Origin: Micropterix aruncella
Taxonomy: Eukaryota; Arthropoda; Insecta; Lepidoptera; Micropterigidae
Assembly: GCA_944548615.1 (NCBI GenBank)
Contig: OX155973.1
Coordinates: 23,399,386 to 23,463,385, forward strand
Length of the DNA stretch: 64,000 nucleotides
Direction: 5' to 3'
In this document: positions 1 to 13,892 of the stretch, in pieces
Layout of the letters: every line of letters begins with the position of its first letter
Numbering within the stretch: the first letter of the stretch is position 1
Program-made: the position numbers and the translations under genes
Notes under the pieces: model-generated
Databases searched by the model: none
What the model saw: only the letters and a program-made list of their open reading frames with translations
What the model was told of the DNA's origin: nothing

Positions 1-200
1 CAGGACGCGTGGCTGTACACTTGTCGACGTATCCGGTGCCTCGCCGTAAGACGTTGGCCTCTGACGGCCATGTTGACTTTGCTGGACGGTAGGTTTGTAC
101 TCGTCCTAAAGTCTTCTACGCTTACCTCACGGGAGATAGAACAGTTAAAACTTTCTGGAATGACGGGTTTACCCGTTGTAGTCGACAACTCCAAATGTGG
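1..200 (+). repeat. family A dispersed repeat, fragment
   Basis: This is the end module of an unclassified repeat found at least eight times in the window. It has the family landmarks in order: a 'gccgtaagacgttggcctct' block, a 'cacgggagatagaac' block, then a 'gacgggtttacccgttgtag' block followed by 'tcgacaactcc'. It is cut by the window edge and has no coding potential. Confidence 0.7.
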
Positions 201-639
201 TTCGCCTCAAGCCTTTTAATTTGATACTCGTGATGATGTTGGTACGCAGGTGCACTCTCACCTGTAAGCGCGTGCTTCAAGAGGCAGCCATTTTGCAAAT
301 TAACCGGAAAATGTCGAGCGGAGAGGTGAGTGGCAGAGAGGCCCTCTCTAGCTCCTAACGAGCTAATATTAATTAAGCAACTTGTTGGTTCGTACAAAAT
401 CCATTTTCGACGCGGCCCACTTGATTTTCGCTGGGGCGCCTCGCAGATATTTACGTTGGCAAAACGTAAAATGTAGCGAATATTGAAATCATCCGATCGG
501 CCGAGCTTCAATATCGAGGGCATAATTATAAACCAACGGGTTAATAAATAGGCATAGCGCCGTGCTTGCGATGAGGATGCTGACGAAATAATATCTCGAC
601 AGTCGCAACATCGTGTGATGAATTGTGTAGAGAATCTTC
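201..639. other. gene-free stretch
   Basis: A minus-strand reading frame of almost 200 codons crosses this stretch, but its product resembles no known family. It is composed of low-complexity His/Thr from a TG run and unrelated repeat-like sequence. I see no gene. Confidence 0.5.
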
Positions 640-770
640 CTGGCAAAGGGAAAGTATTGTTGAAGCACTTATGTGTGTGTGTGTGTGTGAATTCCTCCAC
701 GACAGCCCCCAAACTCTTTATCCGATTGAGATGAAATTTGGCATGCAGACATTATTTGGTTATCGGGATC
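640..770 (+). repeat. family B dispersed repeat with (TG)n start
   Basis: A short TG run is followed by 'ctccacgacagc', 'ccgattgag' and 'aaatttggcatgcag'. The same order recurs at 24948-25065, 57303-57416 and 61655-61790, so this is a dispersed element, not a local microsatellite. Confidence 0.65.
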
Positions 771-960
771 ACGTCGGGGTCACCAATATCGGAATACTCG
801 ATATCGCGAGTTATCGATAATCAGAGTTCCCGGTTCGTATCGGCTTGATGTTCCTCAGCGGTTACATGCAGTAGCACAGGGAATAAATATTTTTACAATT
901 TAATTATCCAAAAGCGTTTTAAGAAATTTTCATATAATTTATTATACATCTATTAATTTT

Positions 961-1240
961 TAAAAAAAATACGAAGGCATATTGCTGGATTGACAATAAA
1001 ATATATATTTTTTGATTATTCAATATGGAATTTGCATTTCTATTTAAATATATTATTCTCCCTGACTCTTAAATTACATTAGTATATTTTGATTATTTAT
1101 ATGTAGGTAATATTGAATATAATATTACAGCCATGACAACTATCACGATAGTTATATTTTTAATAATTACATTTTTGGCATTTAATTTTGTGACGCATCC
1201 AAGTGGAATGCCTATCTACTAGAGTAGTTGATTGTATTGT
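961..1240 (+). repeat. family D dispersed repeat copy
   Basis: The block from 'acgaaggcatattgctggat' to 'gattatttatatgtaggtaa' recurs in reverse orientation at 49333-49492. The second part, with 'gacgcatccaagtgg', resembles the 'cacgtccaagagc' block of the copies near 3440, 10600, 13100 and 43520. It is non-coding and AT-rich, probably a non-autonomous element. Confidence 0.5.
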
Positions 1241-1353
1241 ATTGTATAGAAGAGATGGTTTACCAGTTGGCGCGTTTATGAAGACAGTATGACAGTCATT
1301 ATGACAGTGAATAATTATGTTAGTTGTACGTGCTTATATACCAGTGAAAATAC

Positions 1354-1820
1354 TGTGAGAGTGGCCACCCTGCACTTGACTCCAATTGCTTGTGAGTGCA
1401 AGGTAGGTTTCATCAAGAAGTTTTCTCCGTCATTGAAAGTCGTTGTAGTTGAAGTTGAAGTATTTATTCAGAAGGTCTGTGATCGGTTGCCAGTTTGTAA
1501 CGCCTTGTTTGAAATTTCGCCGGTGTGTAGGTAGTGTGGGCTCGAGGTGATGTGGTTGTGTAGCCGAAGTGTGAAGTTTGAAGATCGCGGATAATATATG
1601 ACTGATCGATGTATGAGCGCGTACTTAGAGCGGGCGACGGTCCACTAGGGGAATGATGTCCACCAAGGGAATGATAAAAAATGTGTCGAATGTACTGCTT
1701 TTTATATGGTATGTAATGATGCAATATCCACCGGTGGGGGAGAATAACTGTGTCAATTCGTATCGATCAGAAGAAATGGCATGAGTCATCGGTTGACTGT
1801 GCATAAACTGCCGAATTTAT
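1354..1820 (-). mobile_element. LTR remnant of a gypsy-2-related element
   Basis: Read on the minus strand, the stretch ends like the LTR of the intact gypsy-2 element: 'gagtc...agtgcagggtggcc' then 'actctcaca', against 'cattctcaca' in gypsy-2. Almost the same sequence recurs at 63514-64000 with small indels. No gag or pol sequence flanks it. The outer boundary is not clear, so it may be a solo LTR or a truncated one. Confidence 0.55.
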
Positions 1821-2539
1821 TTGGAATTCAATTGCAGTTGCCTCGTGTATATTTGAGCGTATTTGCGGTTTTGATTCTATAGAAATTACTTCTTTTGTTG
1901 TGGGTATGTTGGACGAAGTGACTCAAACAATACTTTGAATTGGGCAAACTTCGTTTACAAAACTGCTTATTGTGAGAAAAGCTGTTTTCTATACAATGAT
2001 AAAAATACAGCGTTCGAAAGACAACATTGATTTCTTTGGAAAATATTGGACGTTAAGAAAGTCAACAGTATTTCCTGTTATTTGACGTTCACTTGAATCT
2101 CAGAAATAGAAATGCGATTGCCCATTGTGAAAATGCACAATATATAGTAAACAAACAAAACTAACAAACCAACTTATTTCGTCCCTTTTTGCCGTTTTGC
2201 GTTTGTCCTCATTGGAGCTCATAGAAAACGTCCGCTTTAAAAAAATATGAAACATGATATACTTTCTATCATTGTCCCTTGACGTTCAGCAAATTGGGTA
2301 CGCAATATTATTTATATTATTCATATTCATATTCATATTCATTTTATTAGTATACTGGTATACAAGTCAGATACAGCTTAGCAAACATTCATATATATTA
2401 GCAAACAAACATTTTTTTAATCGTAAAGAAAAGATAAAATAAACAAAACAAAACGAAGAAAAAAAAACACAAGAATAATGTAAAAAGAAGATATACAAGA
2501 CAAAATGCAAAGAGATTATTAAATACTTTAGCCACCAAA
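1821..2539. other. gene-free AT-rich stretch
   Basis: No gene or known repeat is recognised. It contains a short 'attcat' run near 2318-2342 and an A-rich block near 2440-2510. Short reading frames here are low complexity. Confidence 0.5.
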
Positions 2540-3065
2540 GCATTTTAGACTTCACTCGAGTAATATTCCTCCAGTGAGTAAAATGCCTTATCTGTAAAAT
2601 GCCTTAATATTCCTCCAGTGAGTAAAATGCCTTATCTGTAAGGTATCCCTTAAGGCGTCTCTTAAACACGACAAGAGATTGCGCCTGCATAATGTGCTCG
2701 CTAAGTTTTTGTAAACCGCTGGGCCGGCGATATAGGCTAGCCTCTCCGACTTGGATAATGCATGACTTACCGAACGTAGCATGCTACGGGATCTTGTTGG
2801 ATAGTGATGATGCACACCATTCACTTCAAAATCACCTAGATTTCTGCAAACAAACAGCTCTACTTCCATTATATAAATGGACGGCAGCGTCATGATGCAG
2901 AGATCTCTAAACAGAGGCCTGGCTGGCGTATCAAGCGCCACACGCGCTATTGTGCGGACTGCACGCTTCTGCATAACGAAAGCCCTCTGCCTGTCGGCTG
3001 ACCGCCCCCATAACTCCGCGCCGTACGTTAGCAGTGAATGAACGTATGCAAAGTAACACTTATTA
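2540..3065 (-). mobile_element. LINE fragment, reverse transcriptase C-terminal part
   Basis: The minus strand is open from about 3065 to 2588 and encodes the end of a non-LTR reverse transcriptase of the jockey/CR1 type. The recognisable order is AYVHSLLTYGAELWG, MQKRAVRTIAR, PLFRDLCIMTLPSIYI, and a YPTRSRSM block. It lacks the fingers and palm with the catalytic YxDD and any endonuclease, so it is a 5'-truncated dead copy. The frame continues upstream of the first Met, which confirms that the Met is not a true start. A 40-bp duplication ('ttcctccagtgagtaaaatg' twice, near 2567 and 2610) lies at its 3' end. Confidence 0.8.
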
Positions 3066-3179
3066 GTAACACAAAGTATTTAAACTGAATATAAACTCTT
3101 TAATTTTGACTTGAATCCAGGGCCACGATTTTTAAAATATTGTGGCCATTTAAATTACTTAAAAAAGTAGAGCCTTATT

Positions 3180-3530
3180 GTCTGATTATTTTATATGGTC
3201 TTATATCTGTACTTTTCGTTTAAAATGCATAACGTAGCTTTAATTTGATTATTTAACATTTTACTGACAATTTGAATATTACGATCAATAATTTTAATCT
3301 TTTGGAATTACGAACTACTTCAAATAGTATGCGTCTATTTTGATTATTTATATGTATAGTTTGACCATCTAGTAGTTAATTCTTGACTACCTACGTATGT
3401 TCAGTAAAAATTAGTAACGAGACTTACTACTTAACCCAATTATTTTGACACGTCCAAGAGCAGTATTTAGCCGTCAATTGGACACCACGAAAATGTAATG
3501 TAATCTTATCATCATTATAATAAACCCATC
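3180..3530 (-). repeat. family D dispersed repeat copy
   Basis: Read in reverse it matches 10590-10990. Both hold 'gttaaataatcaaattaaag', a 'cagtaaa' block and the 'ttgacacgtccaagagc' block. The part at 3436-3530 also matches 43515-43590. It is non-coding. Confidence 0.6.
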
Positions 3531-3716
3531 GCAATTTAGTCACATTATAATAATTCGCAGTAAATTAAGGTAGAATATACTATGGATGGTTAAAATACAG
3601 TATCGGATAGCTAATAAGGGGAACATGACAGAGCTCATTGTCTCAATTTCTATTAGTCGAAGTAAGTTGTCCGTGTTAACAGGGTAGGCTTGTGTCAGCA
3701 TGACAGCGTAATAAGC

Positions 3717-4307
<591 letters not shown>

Positions 4308-4343
4308 ATTGATCAATTCTAAAAAGAATATATACACAAAACT

Positions 4344-6050
<1,707 letters not shown>

Positions 6051-6054
6051 ATGA

Positions 6055-6420
6055 ACAAATATGCACTCCTCTGAATATGTTTTAAAATGTCTACTTTATG
6101 CTAAATACAATATAAACGACCAAGGGGTAAACGGGAATATGCACTCCCACAATACACGCAGACGTGATGATGTTGTCCTGTCTAAATTACGCCTTACGCA
6201 AACACAAAAGTCATTTGGATATTTCAGCTTCAAGTATTTAACCATCTACCAGTCTTCACAAGAAAGATGGAAACAAAGGCCTTTGAAAGGTTTATTAAAC
6301 AAAAGCTGTAATCCATACATGCTTTCTATAAGCTGGGTGATTATTTTGAGCATGCCAGTTCTTTTAAATGAGATTAACATTAATATGTAACTTTCGGCTA
6401 CATCATTTTAGTTTTATTGT
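6055..6420 (+). mobile_element. LINE fragment, C-terminal part
   Basis: The open frame resembles the end of a non-LTR reverse transcriptase, with YVLKCLLYAK and a MHSHNTRRRDDVVL block like the HxHNTR motif of jockey/CR1 elements. The downstream residues read FGYFSFKYLTIYQ. It is truncated at the 5' side and has no catalytic domain. Confidence 0.65.
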
Positions 6421-6587
6421 TTAATTTTATAAACAACAAAAACATGATTTGTTAACAACAACAGAAATGATAATATTATGAATGTAATATTTTGTTTAAC
6501 ATAACATAACTAACCATTTACATACGTTGTTTTTTTTCGATTTTGTTTTGATGCTTTCTATTGTGTGATTATTTTTGTATAGAGTGC

Positions 6588-6790
6588 CTAAGATATATTA
6601 TTATTATAATAATATTATATAATATTATATAATAATATATTATAATATATTATAATTATATAATATATATTATAATATATTATAATAATATTATATGATA
6701 TTATATAATAATAATATAATAATAATATTATAATATATTATTAAGATATATTAATATTTTTATAATAATTATTTATTTTATATTTATACC
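6588..6790. repeat. ATT/ATA-rich simple sequence
   Basis: About 200 bp is composed only of A and T with irregular 'ataatatt' repeats. This is low-complexity sequence with no coding potential. Confidence 0.9.
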
Positions 6791-8132
6791 CATGTACATG
6801 GAATCAGTTCTATTTTGATTTCTTTAAATTCCTATTTGTATGCCGTGTAAAGCCGACTTTAGTCAACGCTATGTCAGATCAATATTTCTGCCTAGTAAAA
6901 AATAGGTGGGTTATAAGTAGGGATAATATCAGTATGGGTAATAGGTAGGGATATATCTACTAATTTATCTTGTTTTGGAGATATGCCATAACTTATCTAA
7001 TAATCCCCTTAATCTCTATCTCCTGCCACTGCGTTAATAAGGCACGGCAACTTTACTTTCAGAGAAAGTGAAAACTTTCCATTGTGCCAAGGAAGTGGAT
7101 AAGGAAGTGTGAGGTAGCGTGTCGGTAGCCCAATTACCGCCCGGTATGCATATAAGCATGGGCTTACTCGGTTATTGTAGGCACTTTGCCGTGGCCTAAA
7201 TAGAAAGGGAAATTATCTCACACCTACGAGCTGTAAGTCGTATATGTATTGGGTACTTACCTATGTAATTGCTGTTTTTTTCACACTGGCCACTTTGAAC
7301 TTGAATAACTTGGGTTTGAGTGGGAATTTCAAATTCAAATAAATTTTATTTCAAGGCCATGTTATTCTTTTTTTAAGAACCGGCCATTTATTTGTGTTTC
7401 AGTCGTTTGTTTTTGTTCAAATATTTTCGTTTGTGCAACCATGGTGAAGTTGAAATTTCGCATTATTTTTAAATATGAGATCCTGTGGCGGTGTTTTCTA
7501 TTACAGCTTTATGCAGTCAGGCTATACAGGTACCGTAAATGTGCACTGTTAAAAACTGCAAACAATGATGGAGAAGCTCGTGAATAAATAACCGAGCCTG
7601 GTTAATCGATCATCGCCACTGCTTCTGCATGACAACGTATAACCACAGATTTCACTGCAAACAGTCGCAAAGTTGCAGGAGTTGCGGGTAGAGATCTTTG
7701 TCAACCACTGTACTTGCCAGACCTTGCTTCAATATAGTTTTGTTTTTAAGCTATTGCATAGCTTTTATCGCGGGCCTAGGCCAGCGCGGCGACCGAATGA
7801 AGAAATTTCTTAACGAAAATCAATGATTTTAAACTCATAATTACGTCTAAACGAGTACTACTTACGATTTGAAAAAATATATGTTGAACAAGAACATTTT
7901 CCTAATATTGTTAGCTTTGAATATTTTAGATTTTGTTTATATTACATAGTGTAATTAATTTGTGAAATTAGGTCTAACCGAACACAAAAACGACTACTAC
8001 GCAAATACTATCTGACGTATTATTATGAAACCTGCACCATTTTAAAGATAATTTAATTATCTATCTGTTTATCTACGATTTTTTTCGAATAATCCGTTTT
8101 TTTTGCTTAATCGAATAAAAAATTCGTGCGCG
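6791..8132. other. gene-free stretch
   Basis: No gene is supported. A LINE-like tail of the type 'tttcaaattcaaataaattttatttcaa' lies near 7328-7356. The segment 7020-7260 is less AT-rich and looks repeat-derived, but I cannot assign it. Confidence 0.5.
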
Positions 8133-8226
8133 GCGCTCTATCGGAAGACGTTTAAATTATTCCGAATCATTTGCTTTCCCAGCCGCAAATGATTCGGAAT
8201 AGTTTCAATGTTTTTCGATAGAGCGC
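8133..8226. repeat. 94-bp hairpin
   Basis: Both ends read 'gcgctctatcg' inward on opposite strands. The inner parts 'attccgaatcatttgc' and 'gcaaatgattcggaat' are exact complements around a 10-nt loop. A few mismatches lie in the middle of the arms. It resembles the core of a small foldback element. Confidence 0.85.
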
Positions 8227-8613
8227 AGTTATCTGATATCAGAAAAAATAAAATGAATAAATAAATATAATTGCATAAGTTGTTAAAAATGCTATGTAAT
8301 AGCTTTACCGCGGCAGTCCCCGAGTGCCACACGTATTTTTTTTTCAGAATTGAGATAACTTTTTACAAGAGAAAAAAAACAACATCAAAATACAAATCGG
8401 TTAAAAACGCCTTTAAAGCATCCATTGGTTCCTGTCCACGGAGTTTTACAGCAGAGAAATTAGGCAACTCAAATTTAAATGACAAATCTGCATAGATAAT
8501 AGGGATCAATATTTCTATTAATTAAATATATATTTTGGATGCAAAGTTTTTGGCCTTAAGTTTCCTTTATAGAACTGCAACTTCATAGGTAAGGGCCCAA
8601 TATTCTAAGGCTC

Positions 8614-9914
8614 TGTAACGGCGCTTAATTAAGTACCGTTACATGCGATCAACAAATGCATCGATTTCCACTGAAATACACTGACACAATTCAGCTATTA
8701 TTTTGACTCGTAAGCGATGAATCAGCACGATGGAACAATACTTTTACTCGGAATATTTCGGATTGCATCATTTCCCGGCCTATATAAACCGGCGAAAAAG
8801 CAACCAAAGTATCACTCCTCGAGTGGTCACGTCTCCGAGATAGCGACGGCACACTTCGGTGTCCCGGCTTCCTGGTCACAGATCATTCCTCGAGTGATCA
8901 CCTTCCCCAAGGTTGCGACGGCATACTCGGTACCCCTCTCACGAGGTCGCTCAACGAGTCCGGCTCCTTGGTTTCGTTTCCTTATCTTTTCCAGTCACGA
9001 AGCATCAGTCTGCAAACCCAAAGACTCGAGCCATGCCCAGTACAAGATACTAGGAGCAGCAAAATGGTGCCAAGATCTTACACAACATTTGGCCAGCGCC
9101 ATTTCACGTTCATTGGTCCTAGAATGTATAACAATCTTCCCGAAGCAATTAAAAGTAGTGAGAACACATCCACTTTTAAAAAATCGATTGGTTGTTGGAG
9201 GTGGGTAGGGACGGTTTAGGGAATATGCAGACTGTTGTATTTTGAATGATAGTATTTAGTGTTTAGTTTTTCCATGATAATTTTAAATGACTATTATAGG
9301 TATGTGAGCGTTATGTCAATATGTAATTTATTTATATTGTATATTATTTTAGTTTTTGTTTTTATTTATTTTGGTTTTATTATTATTTTCGTATAAATAT
9401 ATGTATGTGTATGTGTGCATATATGGATATATATTTTAACTATAGATGTATATAAGTATCTATCCATATTTGGATATGCGTAAATATTTGTAGTTTTATA
9501 TTTGTCGATTTAAAAATAAGTACTAACTATAGTTTAAGTTGACAGTGCACACTTAATATCGCCATTAAAAGTCTGCCTTAGAACAGGCCTAGGCCTAGTT
9601 AGGCGACTGTGTCAAACATTAAAAATAATGTCGCATCAATTTCTTGCTAACATCTTACTTCCAAATATGACATTAATTGTTTACTAGATGTGTTACTAAA
9701 AAAAAAAAATACAATCCTCATTCATATACCCTCGTAACTGCAGTCGCGCATTAATTCGGGAAGCGTTATAACTGGCATTATCAAACTTTCAAACGATTCA
9801 ATAAATACCTTCTGCTTCACTCTAAATCGCCTTTCAATACGGAGATAACTCGTAAGTTGATACCACCACCTCACACCGAACAACTTGGAGTCTAATGAGG
9901 GGTGGTCCCTCACA
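8614..9914 (+). mobile_element. solo LTR split by a LINE insertion
   Basis: The two outer pieces (8614-9049 and about 9717-9914) match, in order, the solo LTR on the other strand at 24344-24947. The LTR begins TGTAACGG with the complementary CCGTTACA a few bases later, and ends 'ggtccctcaca'. The 4-bp flanks are 'gctc' and 'gcac', a possible decayed target duplication. No internal retroelement sequence remains. It belongs to a gypsy-like family related to gypsy-2. Confidence 0.75.
9050..9712 (+). mobile_element. 5'-truncated LINE inserted in the solo LTR
   Basis: The insertion starts where LTR similarity stops and ends in a 12-A tail at about 9698-9709. Its first 160 bases encode the last residues of a non-LTR reverse transcriptase (YTTFGQRHFTFIGPRMYNNLP then STFKKSI), and the rest is AT-rich 3' UTR. 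Target duplications could not be fixed. Confidence 0.75.
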
Positions 9915-10162
9915 GCACCATAGAGGAAATTAAGGACCAAAGAGACATACTACAACCGAGAGACTTAGAAATACCCAAGAGACTTACTTCTCGAGGCTAA
10001 TAATGCCAAACCAACAATGACGGATATTCACTCTATCGTCGACGATAAACTGAAGATGGTAACAAATACATCACTTTAAAAAGTGCAAAACAATGATGTT
10101 GAAGTCGATAATTTACAGTTACATTTACATAACATCACATCACATCACGTGACATTCACAAT
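9915..10162. other. gene-free stretch
   Basis: This short stretch lies between the solo LTR and a LINE end. Near 10117-10155 it has a degenerate 'acattacat' run. No gene is seen. Confidence 0.5.
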
Positions 10163-10603
10163 AGGAACACCAGGTTCAAAAATAAACTAGCCATTACGGG
10201 CTCTAGGTTAGCAAAAGAGAGTAAATCTTTCATTGGAGACGGTGTTCGCTTTTATAACACTTTGCCTGAGGAACTATCCCTTTTACCAGACACTACATTT
10301 AGAAAAAATGTTAAAGATACTTTGTGCTCTAAAGGCTATTATAAAATTGAAGATTTTTTAAGCGATTCATTGGTCTGGTCAAGTCGTGTTTGTGTAACAT
10401 AGCTATGAAAACCATTTGTAAAGTGTTATTATTATTATTATTATTACTATTATGTAAAACCATTGATTATATAGTGTAGTAATCAATGCTAAAGCCTACA
10501 AGGCAAGACACACATGTCTAGAAACAAAAGACGTTCGGAAAGTACTGTAAGTCTACTTCGAATAAAAATCTATCAATCTATCTATCTATCTATCTATCTA
10601 TCT
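10163..10603 (+). mobile_element. LINE 3' end: last 79 codons, UTR and (ATCT)n tail
   Basis: An open frame from 10163 to the stop at 10400-10402 encodes the C-terminus of a LINE protein. Landmarks are RFKNKLAITGSRLAKESKSF, FYNTLPEELSLLP and KGYYKIEDFLSDS, the usual HNTR-NLP-YYxxxEFL arrangement. A TTA run near 10430 and an ATCT tail at about 10570-10603 follow. There is no start codon, so this is a 5'-truncated insertion. Confidence 0.8.
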
Positions 10604-10990
10604 ACCACTCTTGGACGTGTCAAAATATTTGTGTTAGGTACTAAGTCTCATTACTTCTTTAATCTTTACTTAAGAAGCATAGGTTGTTAAAAATTTAGCA
10701 AGTAGATTGACAAAAAATAGTATCTTAGAAAATTCGAAACCTACTAAAAGTTATTCATCGTATAATCTTATAACAAACCAAAATTAAGGCTTATTAATTA
10801 AAATAATCCATAATTATAATGGGTGCCTACCAAAAGTTTCTCATCCTAATAACTAAAATATTCAGTAACAAGGTTAATAACCAAAATAGAAACCTAATAA
10901 TTACTTAACATTTAGATGCGTACTAAAAGTTGTTAATAGTAATATACAAAGTAGTCAGTAAAGTGTTAAATAATCAAATTAAAGCTAAAT
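10604..10990 (+). repeat. family D dispersed repeat copy
   Basis: It starts 'ctcttggacgtgtcaaaat' and ends near 'gttaaataatcaaattaaag'. It matches 3180-3530 in reverse. Internally there are three loose sub-repeats of the form 'ctaccaaaagtttctcat'. It is non-coding. Confidence 0.6.
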
Positions 10991-12823
10991 CATACAATCG
11001 TGGGGTTGAACCGTATGCACCGTAGCTCGAAAACATACAAATCACACATCGATGTCGAGTATTCAAATTCGGTGTTAGATCGGTCGGAATGTCGGAATTA
11101 GATCCAGTACATTTGCAAATACGTCAACAAAGGAAGCGATATGGCAGTGTTTGGAGTGATAAATATTGCTCTATCCATCGATGAAATCGACCGATATCGA
11201 CTGGGACGCTACGTGAGAAGCATTAAAGCACTATGGCGCATTTCATCATGCCCAATCCATGAACGACATTTGCAGTTGCTCATTTTCCAGTGCATCTTGA
11301 CAATAGATAGCGAGTGTACTTCACAACAGACAATGCACATACAAGAGCATTATCTCCGCCGCAAATAACGTTAAGTGCACTTTTTCTCATTCTGCGGGGA
11401 TGATATGTTTCAAAAGGCGCTATTTTACTCTGAAGTGCTAACGTACAATACATGAGTGGCATAACGTACAACACAACACATGAGTAGCCCCTTCGGCTAC
11501 GTAACGACCAAATTTGGTTGCACATCAGAACACCGTTGACTACATAACGACCAATATTTTCGGCTTGCTCCCGGAGCGCACAGTAATATTATTTTCTAAT
11601 TCGAACGCATCCTAAAATCCATACCAAATATCTTAATTATTACCATAGATACATAGACGGCCATTAGAATAATTTCGCGGGTCATTTCACGGATATTTCT
11701 GGTAACATTCAATTGTCAAACATCATTTTTTTTTTTTCGAGAAATCACCAAAATTTTTATTGGTTTTATGAGCTAATATCTAAATAATTTGTATGTAAAT
11801 AAGCAAAACGAAATATGACCTTTGATAGAGAATCTAATAAAGACCACGATAGTATTTACAATTTCTAAATAGGGTTCCGTATTTTTCCGTAAGAAAAGTA
11901 CAAGTTAGAAATGCCGAGTTTTTTTTTTACTTTTTCGATTTTCTCATATTTATTCATAATTATAAAATTGTTTTAGAAAATGAGATTTTAATAATCTATA
12001 TACGAAATTTCAATGGGACCATTGTGCAGTTATCGTTTTTATGATTTCTAAAGTAGTTCCATTGTTATAGTACTTTTTGTCGAGCGCGGCGTTATTGCAA
12101 GAAATTCCAATAAATTGCCGCGGTCTGCCATGAAATTATGCCGCTACTCTAAGGTTTACCATGCACGTACATGATTACGACAAAGTCAACATAGCCCAAA
12201 GTCCCTTTGACTATGATCTAAAAGTCATTTGTGTATTTGGCCTTTAAACTCTTTAATAACCTTCTAATGGCAATACGAGAATCAGAACCAAAAATATTCG
12301 AATATACATTGGTTCATCACACATGCTGTTTATAAGATAGACGACCTACAGGAAATATTATAGTATCTTTAATAATATACATATTTATTATGAAAAATGA
12401 TGTCTTATCTCTAAAATACCACTATTATTCTTATGTTGAAACAAACGAGGTGAACCTTAGTAATAAGTTGATAATATTTGATTATAGTCGTCGTACTTAT
12501 GACATTATAGTGAATTAGTCTTTTATTTTGTCTGGGTTTTGGTTAATTTTATTATTATTTTTACTGATTTGAAAAAAAAAAACAATTATTTATTACATTT
12601 ATATTTTGATTATTGTGTTTTAAACAATTAGAATTAATACATATCCAGCTGCTTTTGCAATTTTGGATGAATAAAAACTATTAACTTTTGACTATTGATA
12701 TGAAATGCATCAGCGAAATAGTTTCAACATCACAAACAAGGTAAAGCAGAGAAAGTTCCCAATTTATATTACAGATGAAGGACATACAATCTATGTGATA
12801 TTATTATTAACTTTGATTATCCT
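10991..12823. other. gene-free stretch with a possible piggyBac-type MITE relic
   Basis: No coding region is supported. Around 11965-12070 the order 'atgagatttt', 'aaatttcaatgggaccatt' and 'cgtttttatgat' resembles the interior of the TTAA-flanked MITE at 55917-56146 and the right end of the 16.5-kb insertion. No clear TTAA ends were found here. A CpG-containing block near 11890-11930 is poly-T rich. Confidence 0.4.
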
Positions 12824-13060
12824 ACTAATATTATAAACGCGAAAGTTTGTATGTATGTATGGATGTTTGTTACTCTTTCACGCAAAAACTACTGAATGGA
12901 TTTTGATGAAACTTTACAATAATATAGCTTACACATCAGAATAACACATATAATTTATAAAGATATATGGTTTTCTATCATCATTATCACAATTTTTCAT
13001 CACCACGCGGGTGAACACTTTTTAAAAATATTTTTTAAAGATACAGTTGAGATATTCAAT
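12824..13060 (+). mobile_element. Lep1/Helitron-like fragment
   Basis: The block 'cctactaatattataaacg' followed by 'cgaaagttt', a TATG run, and 'cacgcaaaaactactgaa' is the start of a very common lepidopteran repeat of the Lep1, Helitron-like type, recognised from memory. The characteristic 3' hairpin end is missing, so the copy is truncated. Confidence 0.6.
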
Positions 13061-13084
13061 AATTTGAAATAGTTTAAATTACAT

Positions 13085-13185
13085 TACATTACATTTTTGT
13101 CACGTCCAACTGACGGTTAAAAACAGCTCTTGGACGTGTCAAAATAATTGTGTTAGGTAGAGGGTCTCGTTACTAATCGACGTCA
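13085..13185 (+). repeat. family D fragment
   Basis: An 'acattacattac' run is followed by 'gtcacgtccaactgacgg' and 'gctcttggacgtgtcaaaat'. The two 'cacgtccaa' blocks are in inverted orientation and could form a stem. It matches parts of 3436-3530 and 43515-43590. Confidence 0.65.
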
Positions 13186-13210
13186 AGCCGGAAACGGGTG
13201 ATAGAGTATA

Positions 13211-13265
13211 CTATTGTACGGCCAATATCAATGTGCACCTGAAGTCATAAAGCATTAGGCCGGAC
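13211..13265 (+). repeat. left terminal inverted repeat of the Sailor-type element
   Basis: It begins 'ctattgtacggcc' and ends 'attaggccggac'. It pairs with 15673-15727 with six mismatches and no gaps. The dinucleotide just outside is TA (13209-13210). Confidence 0.9.
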
Positions 13266-13892
13266 GACGCGCGTAAGGATGTCCAACAAGTCGACGTTGC
13301 TTATCGATAATTTACTCAAATCAAATAAAATAATTTATTCTCTTAAAAACTTATGTGTAGTTGAGTAGACATTGTATCATTGCTTACATTTATACTTCTT
13401 ACATTATTTAATTCCCTATAATGTTGCCGAACAAAATGAAAAATATTTATTATTTAGAATGTCGTACAAAAATACATCGGGATTTATTTATAGAAATCGT
13501 TTTTTTAACCATTTTTTTTAATGTGGAGTTTCTTGATTTGGTATTTTAAATGGCATTAAAATTGAAATTCTTCGTGTCGCTTTCATCACTATCATTATAA
13601 TGAGTTTTCAGGGAATAAAGGGAATTCAAGAGAAATCAATAATGACTAAGCCAATACATTACAGTGTTGCGAAATACATAACTGATGAATTGAAATATTC
13701 TGATAGATAAAAGTAGCGATTGCAAAATATTTAACGACCAAATTCAAGCATTTGTGTCATTGTCACCTAATTAAATGTAGGTAGCTCTGTAATCAATTGT
13801 AGTTTGCCGGCAGTCAGTTAGAGTTTGTCTGTCGAGCAGTGCGGTGCAGTATAATTTCTAACAGTGCAACTAAGGAGGATTTACAACCATCA

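Noticed and set aside
122..712. 196-codon minus-strand frame
   Set aside because: It mixes a TG-run product with repeat sequence. No domain, no homology recognised.
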